A DNA stretch of 64,000 nucleotides from Cordylochernes scorpioides (lineage: Eukaryota > Arthropoda > Arachnida > Pseudoscorpiones > Chernetidae). Shown piece by piece: positions 1 through 12,300 of this stretch (within the stretch, counting starts at the first letter, position 1; each line of letters opens with the position of its first letter). Made by a program: the position numbers and the translations under genes. Under the pieces are notes generated by a model. That model was not told the origin of the DNA. It was given only the letters and a program-made list of their open reading frames with translations, and ran no database searches. The stretch is taken from NCBI GenBank assembly GCA_030710605.1, contig CP092863.1:123426670-123490669 (forward strand), in the 5' to 3' direction.

Positions 1-55
1 CCACTATATGGCGCTCTGCAACCTAAAAAGCTCTTATGGGGGTAGTCAGGAATTC
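1..55 (+). repeat. Diverged fragment of the hammerhead-bearing element
   Basis: The motifs CACTATATGGCGCTCTGC, CTAAAAAGC and GTCAGGA occur in the same order as in the element at 16021-16080 (CCACTAGATGGCGCTCTGCC ... CTAAAAAGC ... GTCAGGAGATGCC). It is a short diverged relic with no coding capacity. Confidence 0.5.
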
Positions 56-214
56 CTATTTTGTTTTCAATAGCCATATATGTAACTATGTATGTATGTA
101 ATTATATATGTAACACAGTATGTAACTATGTATGTGTGTAGTGACAGACGAGATGCTGTCAGCGTGAGTACCCCCCTCCACCAATATTGACCATGGAATC
201 ACATGGGATCACAG

Positions 215-387
215 ACTGGACGGAGTGTTCCGCGGCCCCTTGCTGCCAGCCCTAGACCTACTGGACAGGAACAGTGTTGCCAGGCTGACAGCCAGTCCCA
301 GCGGCTGCCAAGTGTACCAGGTGTCCCACACCTACCTAGTGTTGCCAGGCTCTCGCCATTGCTTCTGCCCAGCCTTCCGATACTCCG
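215..387 (+). CDS. ZSWIM7: ZSWIM7 exon: conserved PALDLLDR block and first SWIM ligands
   Basis: The acceptor ends ...ATCACAG before A|CTG GAC GGA, so this exon begins with the last base of a split codon. It runs 57 codons plus one base (G), then the donor GTATCA at 388. The peptide runs from LDGVFRG through [10 protein letters not shown] and supplies the first two zinc cysteines. Overlapping frames of similar length here show no recognisable domain. Confidence 0.75.
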
Positions 388-3300
388 GTATCAACTCATA
401 TTTACATGGCATAGTATAACAACAACCCTAGTGTCTACACTTCAAACTTCCCTATACAGCCATTGTACATCTTTAGTACAGTTTAACCCTCCTGTGTTTT
501 GGTCTTGAAATAACAGACTCTTCAACCAGAAGAGTGTTATTTCAAAACTATTAACAAAACTATTTTGTCCTTATCAGGGATAAAATAAAAATAAAAAACT
601 TTATAGAAAGGCGCTGCCTTTCAAATGTAACACAACAGAAAACACAAGTCATAAGTAAATATTAAACAAAATATCTAACTAACCAAAGACTTGGAGATTA
701 AAAATATTATTAAGCACATCCAAAATAATAAAAAAATGGCATATGTATTGTATTCTATATGTAAAAGTGTTGTAATCATCTACACTCATGAACAAAACTT
801 AAGGAAGTTGTACCTTTCAGCATGTATATAAGTATTATAACTCTGAAAGATATTACAGTGACCTTTATTGAAGACACACGAGATAATCAAGTGTGAACAG
901 CCTCTGTCTCCTTCAAAAAATAGATGAATAGCGACATCAAAGACTTTTCACTTCCATAAGTTTTGTCTATGAGTGTGAATGTGTCAATACCGAAGTGGTT
1001 TGTCCCACATGGGACACTAGCATTCAGTAAAACATAAGTCACATAGTCTTATCTCTACCTTATCTACTTGAAAGTTATGGGAGATTGATCATCTAAAAAT
1101 TTTGCCAACATCACTTTAAATATGCAAGTTATTATTATTATTTTTTTTTGGCTTATCCCTAGTACACGTGGTACAGGCCATGATAATCATGGTGTAAGTG
1201 CACCACATGTCTACACATGTGAAAAGCAGTTAGACTTTGCACTTACAAAAGTGCCAGAGCCCCATTTCGTTACTTGCACTCGCTTGTGGGGATGGACTTT
1301 TGCAAGCATCGGGGCCATTGAAGCATTTTTTTAAAGCAAAAAAAAGTGTCCAATGTGGGAATTGAACCCGGGTCGTAGCGGTCGAAAACCAACGGTTTAG
1401 ACCATACATCTACCGCCGACCCCCATGAAAGTTATTAGTTATTACAAGACAATGAATACAGTTAATTTACATTCATGGACAAAACTTAAGAAGAGGAAAG
1501 TCTTTGATATCACTGGTCGTCTGTTTTATTGAAAGAGACAGAGGCTTTTCATACTTGATTATCTTGTGTGTCTTCAATCAAGGTCACTGTAATATCTTTC
1601 AGAGTTATTGTCTCAATCCTGATATACATGCTGAAAGGTACAACTTCCTTAAGTTTAGTCCATGAGTGTATATTGGTTATCTCGTGTGTCTTCAATAAAG
1701 GTCACTGTAATATCTTTCAGAATTATTGTCTCAATCCCGATATACATGCTGAAAGGTACAACTTCCTTAAGATTTGTCCATGAGTGTATATTGGTTATCT
1801 CGTGTGTCTTCAATAAAGATCACTGTAATATCTTTCAGAGTTATTGTCTCAATCCCGATATACATGCTGAAAGGTAGAACTTCCTTAAGTTTTGTCCATG
1901 AGTGTATATTGGTTATCTCGTGTGACTTCAATAAAGGTCACTGTAATATATTTCAGAGTTATTGTCTCAATCCCGATATACATGCTGAAAGGTACAACCT
2001 CCTTAAGTTTTGTCCATGAGTGTATATTGGTTATCTCGTATGTCTTCAATAAAGGTCACTGTAATATATTTCAGAGTTATTGTCTCAATCCCGATATACA
2101 TGCTGAAAGGTACAACTTCAACAGAAATATCATGTGCAGTTTATCTATGTGATCTGTTGTTGTTATTTCTTATCATCTTGGTAAATATTACGTCTATGTG
2201 ATCTTGTTACCTCAGGTTTCTAATCTCCAATCCCAACTGTTTTACTTTATTACCTTATTTATTTAATAGTCAGTAACTGTGTGATGTTGTGTGGTGTCCA
2301 GTTCTGATGAAAGGAGAACATCCCATGGTGAGTAGAAACTTCTGACACATAGCTATTGTCCTGTTTTTTTTCCACCTGCTTTCTTTTCTTCTACTTTTTA
2401 TTTCTTATCTCCTTTCAATCCTATTAAAGTGACAAGTCTGTGGATCTTATGATAGCTGGGGATGAGTAGAGCTCATCAATGGATAAACCAATACAGTCAA
2501 TGATGTGTTTTGGGGTTGTTGCAGGTTGACACTTAGTACATAGTAGGAAAACCTTGCAACCATTCTGTAAAGTCATTGTCCGTAGATGACCAGACTTAAG
2601 TCTGGAAATCAAAGACTGCTGTTATCATGGGAGACAGAATTTCTGCTCTGTAACCCCAGTCATGTGTTACTGTAGATTTCCATTCTTGACATTGGACCAT
2701 GATAATATGGAGGTGGTCTCTTTTATCTAGTAGAGTGATTATGTACAATTTGGATAGTATAGATTAGAAACAAAAAGTTGTTGTTGTTGTTTCTTATCCC
2801 CTTGTGTAAAGATTACACAAATTCCATGAGTTCATGTTCCTCGAGCTGTTTTATGATGAGCAGCGGCCTCTCTCAAAGGTCCTGTTTAGTGCATCTAATG
2901 CAAGCCAAAATGGGTTCTGGAGCTGCAGGTACCAAACTACATTTTGGGCAAGTGGGATAAAAGCAGAGGGGTGTGGGTTCGATTCCCGCCCCTGGACACT
3001 TTTTATTTTTCCGTTCGCCATTGCTCTTCATGTTTCACCTTTCCATGCCTCATCCTCAAGGTTGGAAATGTCGCTATTTCTCTTTGAAAATAAATTTCGA
3101 TTTTTATAAAAGAAACATTCGCAGTATAATTTCAATTTTCGTTTTACAATCATCAGCCGCATTATATTGTATTTTAAATGTTACTTTAAGTATTAGATAC
3201 GAACGGAAAAATACGTCCAGGGTAGCCGAGTGGACAAGGCACCTGCCCGGTAAGCAGAGGGGTGAGGGTTCGATTCCCGCCCCTGGACACTTTTTATTTT

Positions 3301-6300
3301 TCCGTTCGCCATTGCTCTTCATGTTTCACCTTTCCATGCCTCATCCTCAAGGTTGGAAATGTCGCTATTTCTCTTTGAAAATAAATTTCGATTTTTATAA
3401 AAGAAACATTCGCGGTATAATTTCAATTTTCGTTTTACAATCATCAGCCGCGTTATATTGTATTTTAATTATTTTCTATCTTCAATGGCTTGAGATGGCC
3501 TATTCTAAATCTTGTTAGTGTTGTTTGATGCTGTCTATTTCTGATGTTCAGAGAGAAACAAAAGGCAACAAGACCAAATCCAAGAAAATAAGACCAAATC
3601 CAAGAAAATAAGACCAAATCCAAATAAATTGTGTGTGATGTTTCGGTAACAATGCTGTTACCAAAACATCACACACTATTTATTTATTTGGATTTGGTCT
3701 TATTTTCTTGTAGCTATAATACATAATCCAAATTGTGCTTTATCAAGACCAAATCCAATTTATCCATGAATAATATGAATCCAAATCTATTTATTTGGAT
3801 TTGGTCTTATTACCTTTTGCATCTAGTAGGGTAGGTAGATTGTCTGGCCTCAGGGTGGCCAAGAGCTCCAGATTCTGCCAGAGAGTCTGCCAGTTAATTT
3901 CCATAACCTCTGTAATTACATATGTATAAAATGAAAGGATTTAAGAGCACAAAGGTTTCTTTTATACTTAATACAAACTTCTACTGTCCTTACTGCGATG
4001 AAAAAAATATATTGGGAGGGCTTGGCTCATCAGTGGTGAATCCTTCCAGGCTGGATTATATTGGTGAAACCGCTGGGAGGGTTCACCACTGATGAGCCAA
4101 GCCCTCCCAATATATTTTTCATCGCAGTAAGGACAGTAGAAGTTTGTATTATGTATAAAATAAACATTCGTGTTTTTAAATCCTTTCATTTTATATGTAT
4201 AGATGGTGCGTTATTGCTTTATGTTTTTTTGCTTATCCCTAGTACACGTGGTACAGGCCATGATAATCATGGTGGGTAGAAGTAGGCAACTGCTTTTACT
4301 GTAAGTGCACCACATGTCTACACATGTCAAAAACAGTTCGACTTTGCACTTACAAATGTGCCAGAGCCCTGTTTGGTTACTTGCACTCGCTGGTGGGGTT
4401 GGACTTTTGCAAGAATCGGAGGCCATTTGTAGAATAGTGTGAAATATATAAGTGATGTGAATATAAGAAAATGGAATAAAGAACAATAGACTGACGGTGT
4501 TTTGTAAACATATAATTAATCTTTACTAAAGTTAAATGTGTGTGATAAATAAATAATTAAATAATAAATATATAAGTTGTAGTTTATAAAAGATAAACAA
4601 CACAACATATTTGGCGACGAGGATTAAAAAAAATAATAATTAAATAAGCGTAAAAGAAGATGGCAAATAATTTGACGTCTCCATTACCGTTGAACCTTTT
4701 TTTTTTTTTTTGGATGAATTCATTGGATGAATTCATATGAAACATTGGATGAATTCATATTTAATTTATGAATTAGCAAGCGGTGTTTCAACAAAGAAAG
4801 ATGACGTTAAAAGGGCAACACTTTTGCATTGCCTTGGACCACAGGTCCAAAGAATTTTCTTTAATTTGCCAGAAGAAAAAGATACGTATGAAAAAGCAAA
4901 AGAAGCTTTAACTAAATATTTCACACCACAAAAAAATATTGTATCAGAACGATTTAAATTTAGGCAAAGAAAACAAAATACAGATGAAATTATTGATTCA
5001 TATGTCATTGCCCTAAGAGAATTAGTCAAATCCTGTGAATTTGGAAATTTAGAAGAAGACATGATCAGAGATCAGATAATAGAAAAATGCTATAATAGGC
5101 AATTAAAAGAAAAGTTGTTGCAACAAGATAATTTGAATCTTCAAAGAACAATTGAGATATCAAGAATGTTTGAAACAGCCAAAGAAGAATTTAGAGTATT
5201 GACAAATGAAGATATGACCTCAATAAATAGAGTAAACTATAAAAATAATTTCCAAGCAGCTAATGAATCAACTGTTAAAGGACCAAAAGCCTATAATGTG
5301 TACCATCAAAAAGGAAGCACCTCCAAGGTAAGTGCACCTAAGTTGGAAGAATGCTATAGATGTGGCTTAACTACACATCCTGCATATAATTGTGGAGCTA
5401 GAAATATGAAATGCACATTTTGTAACAAGATGGGTCATCTTAATAGAGTTTGTAGAAATAAAAATAAATATAAAAATATTGAAGGAAAGAAAAGAAATAT
5501 TCAAAATATTTCAGAAAATAATGAAGACTCAGATGAATACACTTTCTTTTTAGGCTCTGATAACAAAGAAAGTATCTATATAGATGGAAAGGAAATAACA
5601 ATGTATTGATACAGGTAGTGATACAACATTCATAGGACTTGAAAATTTGAAAAATAATTTTCCTAAGTCTCAAATGCCAACTTTAAATGGTACAGAAAGG
5701 AAATTTTATGCCTATGGACAAACTTCACCTCTTCCATGTTGTGGATATTTCTTTGCAGATGTTTCATGGGGTGAAAGGTCTATAAAGGAACAGATTTTTG
5801 TGATTTAAGGTAAAGGAGAACCTCTTTTAGGAAAGAAAGCAAGTTTCGAATTAGAAATTATAAAGCGTGGAACAAAAATAAGGAATATTCAACAGGAAGT
5901 TATTCCGAAGGATATTGATGAGGCTGAAGTGGGGATATGTTGGTAGGTTGCAGTACATTGTCCTGGTGGGCTATGGTCACCATGGCCCGTTCCAGGGCTG
6001 GGCTTGTGGTCCGGTCCTGGAGGGTTGTTGAGGTCCGATTCTCTGCGGTATAGCCGTTGGGAGGGTTAGATCTGGTACAAGACATCTTCGTTCGCCGGGC
6101 AAGGATAAAAAGAAAAAAATAATAATAAATAAATAGCACGAAGGTCAAACGATAACTGGCTCGTTGTGTTTGTTAGCATTCCGCGAAAACAGCGGTCCGT
6201 GGTCAAATACAACTTGTACCTGTTATCTCTGTGGTGCCGTTTCTCTGATAAATAATAAAATAAACAAAATTTAAGATAATTTTGTAACGGTCACGTGTAT

Positions 6301-9300
6301 TTCCGGTCGGTTGCTTGTTGACACACAACACCACCCCCCCTCTTATCTTAGACTCGGTCCCTCGAGTCGCCGTTATCTCTCTAAAAATTCCTTAAGTCTC
6401 GACACGTGTGCTAACGTGCTCTGGCGCCTACTATTTTCGTTGCGTCCGTCCTGTGGTCATAACCTATATGTCGTTTCCTTGATTCTATCCGTTATTACGT
6501 ACGGTCCTACATATTTCGGTAGAAATTTCTCCGTTTTCCCTGGTTTCCTGCGGGACGACTCCAGTAGTACCAGGTCGCCCACTTCAAACTTCCGGAAGCG
6601 GTCACGGTTCGCAAGGTCATACTGACACTTCGTCATCATTGTCCGGTCTCGGTAGTTTTCGTCGGCAATTTTCTTTAATCTCTCGTTTTCTAAAATGCGG
6701 TTGGTCACGTATTCGTCGTAAGTTTTTACTGGCTCGTCGAGGGTTGGTAGTCCTACGTCTAGGGACGTCCTCGGTTTTACGCCAAATATCAACTTATGCG
6801 GTGTCACCTGTGTCGACGACTGAATGGACGAGTTATACGCAAAAGTCGCCGTTTTTACGAATCTCGGCCATTCGGCGTGATCGTCCTCGAGATAAACTCT
6901 GATGCCGTTGAGTTTTTCGCATAAGCCGTTTGTTTGCGGGTGTGCCGCGGAAGCCATAATATGTTTAATCCCGTACAACCGTGTAAAGTCTCTAAAAGTA
7001 CTCGAATCGAAAGATTTGCCTTGATCGGATATTATGCATTTCGGAGTACCAAAAACGTAGAGCAGATTGTCTGAGAATGCGTTGCACGTGGTTTCCGCCT
7101 TTGTATCTTTTACCGGGATTGCGAGTGCGTATTTACTAAAATGGTCTACGATCGTTAGAATGTGTTCGTAGCCTTCTACCGATTTTTTGAAAGGACCTTG
7201 GTGGTCTATTCCCACTCATTCCCAAATGTCTGTTGCTGGTGGTAACGGTTCTAGCGGGGCTGCGGGTTTGAACCTCTGTGGTTTGAAGGCCTGGCACACT
7301 TTGCACGACCGAACGTATTTCCGCACGTCTTCTTCCAGACCTTTCCAGTAGAACCGTTGCTTAATACGGTGGACCGTCTTCGCTACCCCCATGTGTCCTG
7401 CCTCGGGTATATCGTGCGCTGTTTTCATTATTTCGGATACGCTTTGCTTTGGTGCTACGACCAACCATTGGTTACCTTGTGTTGCATGGTTCTTTTTATA
7501 AAGGATCCCGTTTATTTTTTTATATTCGTCCCGTGTTTTAGCGTCTGGTAGTTTCCCGGTAATATCGCGGCAAAACGTGTCTTCCTTTTGTCCGTTTTCG
7601 TCGATCCGTACTGTGCATGCCGTTAAATCGTTGAAGTTGTCTTCGACGTTCGTATCGTTTTTGTGGAACGGGTTGCGTGAGAGTGCGTCCGGTGCAACGT
7701 TCTTCCTCCCTGCGCGGTGGACTATTTCAAAGTCGTGCTCCATGAGTTTTAACCCCCATCTAGTAAGTCTTGAGCACGGGTCACGTACGTTAGCTAGCCA
7801 CGTTAACGCGCTATGGTCGGTTACGACTTTGAATTCTCTCCCGAAGATGTACGGCCGTAACTTTTGTAGAGCCCAGACTATTGCTAAACACTCTAGTTCT
7901 GAGATACCATATTTACTCTCGTGTTTCGGTGTCGTTCTCGACAAGTAGTGGATCGGGTGCAAAAACCCGTCATTGTCCGGTTGCATTAGCACCGCGCCTA
8001 ATCCCACGATTGATGCGTCCGTATGTATTTCTATTCTAGCGTCTGGGTTGAAGTGTGCTAGAATTGGCTCCTCAGTCAATTTTTTTTTAAGGTTTCGAAA
8101 GCTTCTATTTCGGCCGGACCTATCACGAATCTCTTATCTTTTTCCGTTAAACACGTCAGCGGTTTGCTTATCTTTGAAAAGTTTTTTATGAAACGGCGAT
8201 AATAGCCGCAAAGTCCCAGAAACGAACGAACCTGCTTGACATTTTTCGGAATCGGAAATTCCTTAACCGCCTCGATCTTATCAGTAGCCGGTTCTACGCC
8301 GTTTTTCGATACCACGTGTCCCAAAATTGGTAACTTTTGGTAGGCGAATCTACATTTTGATGGCTTAAGGGATAAACCTGCCCCGCGGAAACATTCTAGA
8401 ACATTTGTTAACCGCTCGTTGTGTTTACATATGTCTCTTCCGTACACGATGACGTCGTCTAGATAAACCATACACTCGGACCATTTCAATTCAGCTAACA
8501 GTGTATCCATGATTCTTTCGAAATGACCCGGTGCCCCGGTTAAACCAAAGGGTAACACTTGAAACTCGTACAACCCGTTACTCGTCGTGAACGCTGTAAT
8601 TGGCTTGCTTGTTTCGTCCAGTGGACACTGCCAATAACCGCTAACAAAATCCGTGTGAGAGAAATACTTCATTCCCGCTAAACGGTCCAGGCAGTCGGTG
8701 ATATCCGGTAATGGATATGAAAATTTTTCGGTTACGTTGTTAACTTTTCTATAGTCCACACAAAATCTATAGGATCCGTCTGATTTTTTAACCAAAACGA
8801 CCGGGCTCGCCCATGGAGATGTTGATTTCCTAATAACTCCTTTTTCACACATTTCTTTAACCTGTTCCTCTATAATGTCACGTTCCTTAGGACTGCGGCG
8901 ATAGGCTTTTTGTCGAATTGGTTCCGTGTTCGCTTTAAGTTTAATGTGGTACGGTTCGATATCTGCCGCCTTATTCCACTCTTCTGAGAAAAGTTCCCGA
9001 TATCTGTACAATACGTCCAGTACGTCGATTTTTTCGCTGTCCGATAGCTCCGGGTTTATATCGAACTTCTGTGGTTCGTATTTGCACGTGGCCGTCATAC
9101 TGTATCCCACCTGTTCACTTAGGAAAGAAACATTCGCTATTTCCCCGCCGGATCGTAACAAGCACGAGTTTGCTACCAACCGCACCGGCTCGTTCCTAGT
9201 ATTTATGACATCAATGAATATCTCGGATACCGTTTCGGAAACGTGTACTGATGGTATTAGTAGCCCCGTTCTTCTTACGCAGTCGGGGTGGGGTTCTAAA

Positions 9301-12300
9301 ATGCCCGCCATTACTGTTGGCCCTTTTAACTTAACCCTCATTTTACGTGGTGCAATTTCAAGGTCGTTTAGTATGCAGTACTTTTGTTTGGGGTTTTTCC
9401 GATCGTTCGTAATTGTGCCTAACCTCTCGAGTTCCCGTTCTTCGTTTAGTTCTACCACGTGGTCGTCCCTGCCTATTTTTGGCCTATACAATTCTACCGA
9501 TTCGTCTCTAAACATAATTTTGCAATGATAGTTTGTTAGAATATCGACGCCGAAAATAATCTTTTCCCCGTTTCCTGGAATTATGGTGAACCTGCCACAT
9601 ATGTCGAAACCATCAATGTTGACCTCCAAGTATGTGCACGTGTTCGAGACTACTGACCCACTTATTCCCCGTATAAGTAATTTTGAAGGCATTCTAGCAC
9701 ATCCTAGTGCGTTGGCTATTCCTTCGTCTATGCAGCTAACATTTGCCCCTGAATCGAAAATCAGTTTGCCTACATGTGTCTCATTGATATGCGTGATTAA
9801 ACAGAAATTTGTCATACCTGTCCAACGGAATTTTTCCATTGCTGTACCCCCTATTTCTAAAGTGGATTTTTCTAGTGGTACCTTATTTAATGTCTGTTTC
9901 TTGTTAACCCCCGGTTGTCCTTTTACCCTGAAGATTATGCGATTGGTGTTACCAGTAACCTCGGAAAATACACGTGGTACGCCCTTTACACTGTTTGAAA
10001 CTTCCACCACAGGATTAGAGGTAAAGTTGTACTTACCACGTGGCCTCCTTTTCGGGCAATCCCAGTGTTTGTGCCCCGTCTGGTAGCAGGTGAAGCATCT
10101 TGGCGTCCCGTCCGGCAGCATAAACCTTCTTGCTTTCTCCGTGGGCGCTTCGGTCCTTGGATTTCGTCCTTGTTTTTGTTCCCACTCTTCCGCCGTCCTC
10201 GTAGTTGTTTCCCAACTCGTCGTTGTACCTGCCTCCTTCCGTTCCTTGTTCCATTTATCCGCCTCGTCGAGGAATTTCGCCGCCTGTAGGAAGTCGGCCT
10301 CTTCTGGGTTCCGCGTGATACTCCACGAGGCTGCCAGTAGTAGGCAGTCTTTTGGAGCCAATGCCCACAATGCCTCCTTGCTTGAATCAAACGGCGAAAA
10401 CTCACCTGCCGTCACGTGGGCCGTAATCAGGTTCATCAAGTATCTCCCCGTATCTTCCGTGGACTGGGGCCGTCTCGTTTTCTTTAATTCGTTACCCCTA
10501 CTACGTGCCCGGCCGTCGTTCCTTGGGTAGCAAAGTTTCAGTGCTTCCAAGACGTCTTCAAGTGCGGCTGAAGGGTCAAACCTGCACTTGATAAATTCGC
10601 GGCCGTCAAGTGGAAGCCGCCGTACTAGGGCCTTCGTCCAGTCTCCCTTCGGTACCTTGCTCGCCGTCAGCCACGTCTTGAATTCCTCCACGTGGTCCTC
10701 GATGTCTTCCTCCTCCGGGTTGAAACACGGCGTCTCTCCGTAGCCGATATTTATGTTCGCTGCTTGAGGTGCTGGGCCGACACTGCTCTCCACCATGTGA
10801 TGAGGCTGAAGTGGGGATATAAAACTCAATTTATTGGTAGGTTGCAGTACATTGTCCTGGTGGGCTATGGTCACCATGGCCCGTTCCAGGGCTGGGCTTG
10901 TGGTCCGGTCCTGGAGGGTTGTTGAGGTCCGATTCTCTGCGGTATAGCCGTTGGGAGGGTTAGATCTGGTACAAGACATCTTCGTTCGCCGGGCAAGGAT
11001 AAAAATAAAAAAAAAAAAAAATAAATAAATAAATAAATAGCACGAAGGTCAAACGATAACTGGCTCGTTGTGTTTGTTAGCATTCCGCGAAAACGGCGGT
11101 CCGTGGTCAAATACAACTTGTACCTGTTATCTCTGTGGTGCCGTTTCTCTGATAAATAATAAAATAAACAAAATTTAAGATAATTTTGTAACGGTCACGT
11201 GTATTTCTGGTCGGTTGCTTGTTGACACACAACAATATATATAATTTGTGTGATGCAAGAAAACATGAACCTTTTTCAAGGTCAAGGAAATGTGAAGGGT
11301 TATAGTCAAAAAATAACTCTAAAAGAAAATGTTACTCCTGTAGCTCAGAGATGCAGACATTTTCCATATAAAATGGTAGAAGCCATCAATCAAGAGCTAG
11401 ACAAAATGATAAAAGATGGCATTATTGAGGAAGTCCATGAAGCTTCTGAATGGATCTCAAACATTGTGGCAGTTCCAAAAAAGGGTACTGAAGAAATCAG
11501 ACTATGTGTTGATCTGAGAGAAGTGAATAAAGCCATAGTTAGAGAGAGATATCCTATACCAACAGTTGACAATATATTGCAAGCATTGCAGGGAGCAAAA
11601 GTTTTTGCTAAACTTGATGCGAAGAAAGGCTTTTGGCAAATTGAACTTGATGAAAAGTCCAGGCCATTGACCACCTTTATTACACCCAGAGGATGCTACA
11701 GATTTTGCAAAATTCCTTTTGGACTTTGCAGCGCACCTGAAGCTTTTCAAAAAGCTATGAACTCAATATTGTCTCATTTAGAAGGAGTGTTATGCTACAT
11801 AGATGATGTGATTGTATATGCGCAATCTATAGAACAATTGGATCAAAGACTGAAAAAAGTATTTGAAAGATTTCAACAAGTTGGACTCAAACTAAACAAA
11901 AGTAAATGTAAATTTGCTCTAAATGAATTGGAAATATTAGGCCATATTGTTAGTAAAGATGGAATTAGACCTGATCCAAAGAAAATAGAAAGTGTTCTAA
12001 GTTTTTCAAAACCTGAAAATGTAGATTCTCTAAAATCATTTTTAGGTACATGCGGATTTTTAAGAAAATTCATTCCAGACTTTTCAAAGTTAGCCGAACC
12101 ACTTAATAATTTGACAAGAAAGGACATAAAATGGAAGTGGAGCAAGAAAGAAGAGGACTCATTCAGAAAATTGAAAGAAGCTCTTACAAAAAATCCATGT
12201 TTAGCCTATTTTGACATGAATGCACCTACCGAAGTAATTGCTGATGCTAGTCCTGTAGGTTTAGGAGCTGTTTTACTACAAAGACAAAATGATGGAAGCA

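Noticed and set aside
3217..3292. A functional tRNA gene
   Set aside because: It folds as a tRNA, but the anticodon loop lacks T33, the sequence is joined to a repeated 200-bp tail and recurs in diverged form at 34.4 kb: a SINE head.
8926..10530. Plus-strand ORFs of 146-200 codons between 8.9 and 10.5 kb
   Set aside because: Antisense shadows of the element B Gag-Pol frame, which has clear domains.
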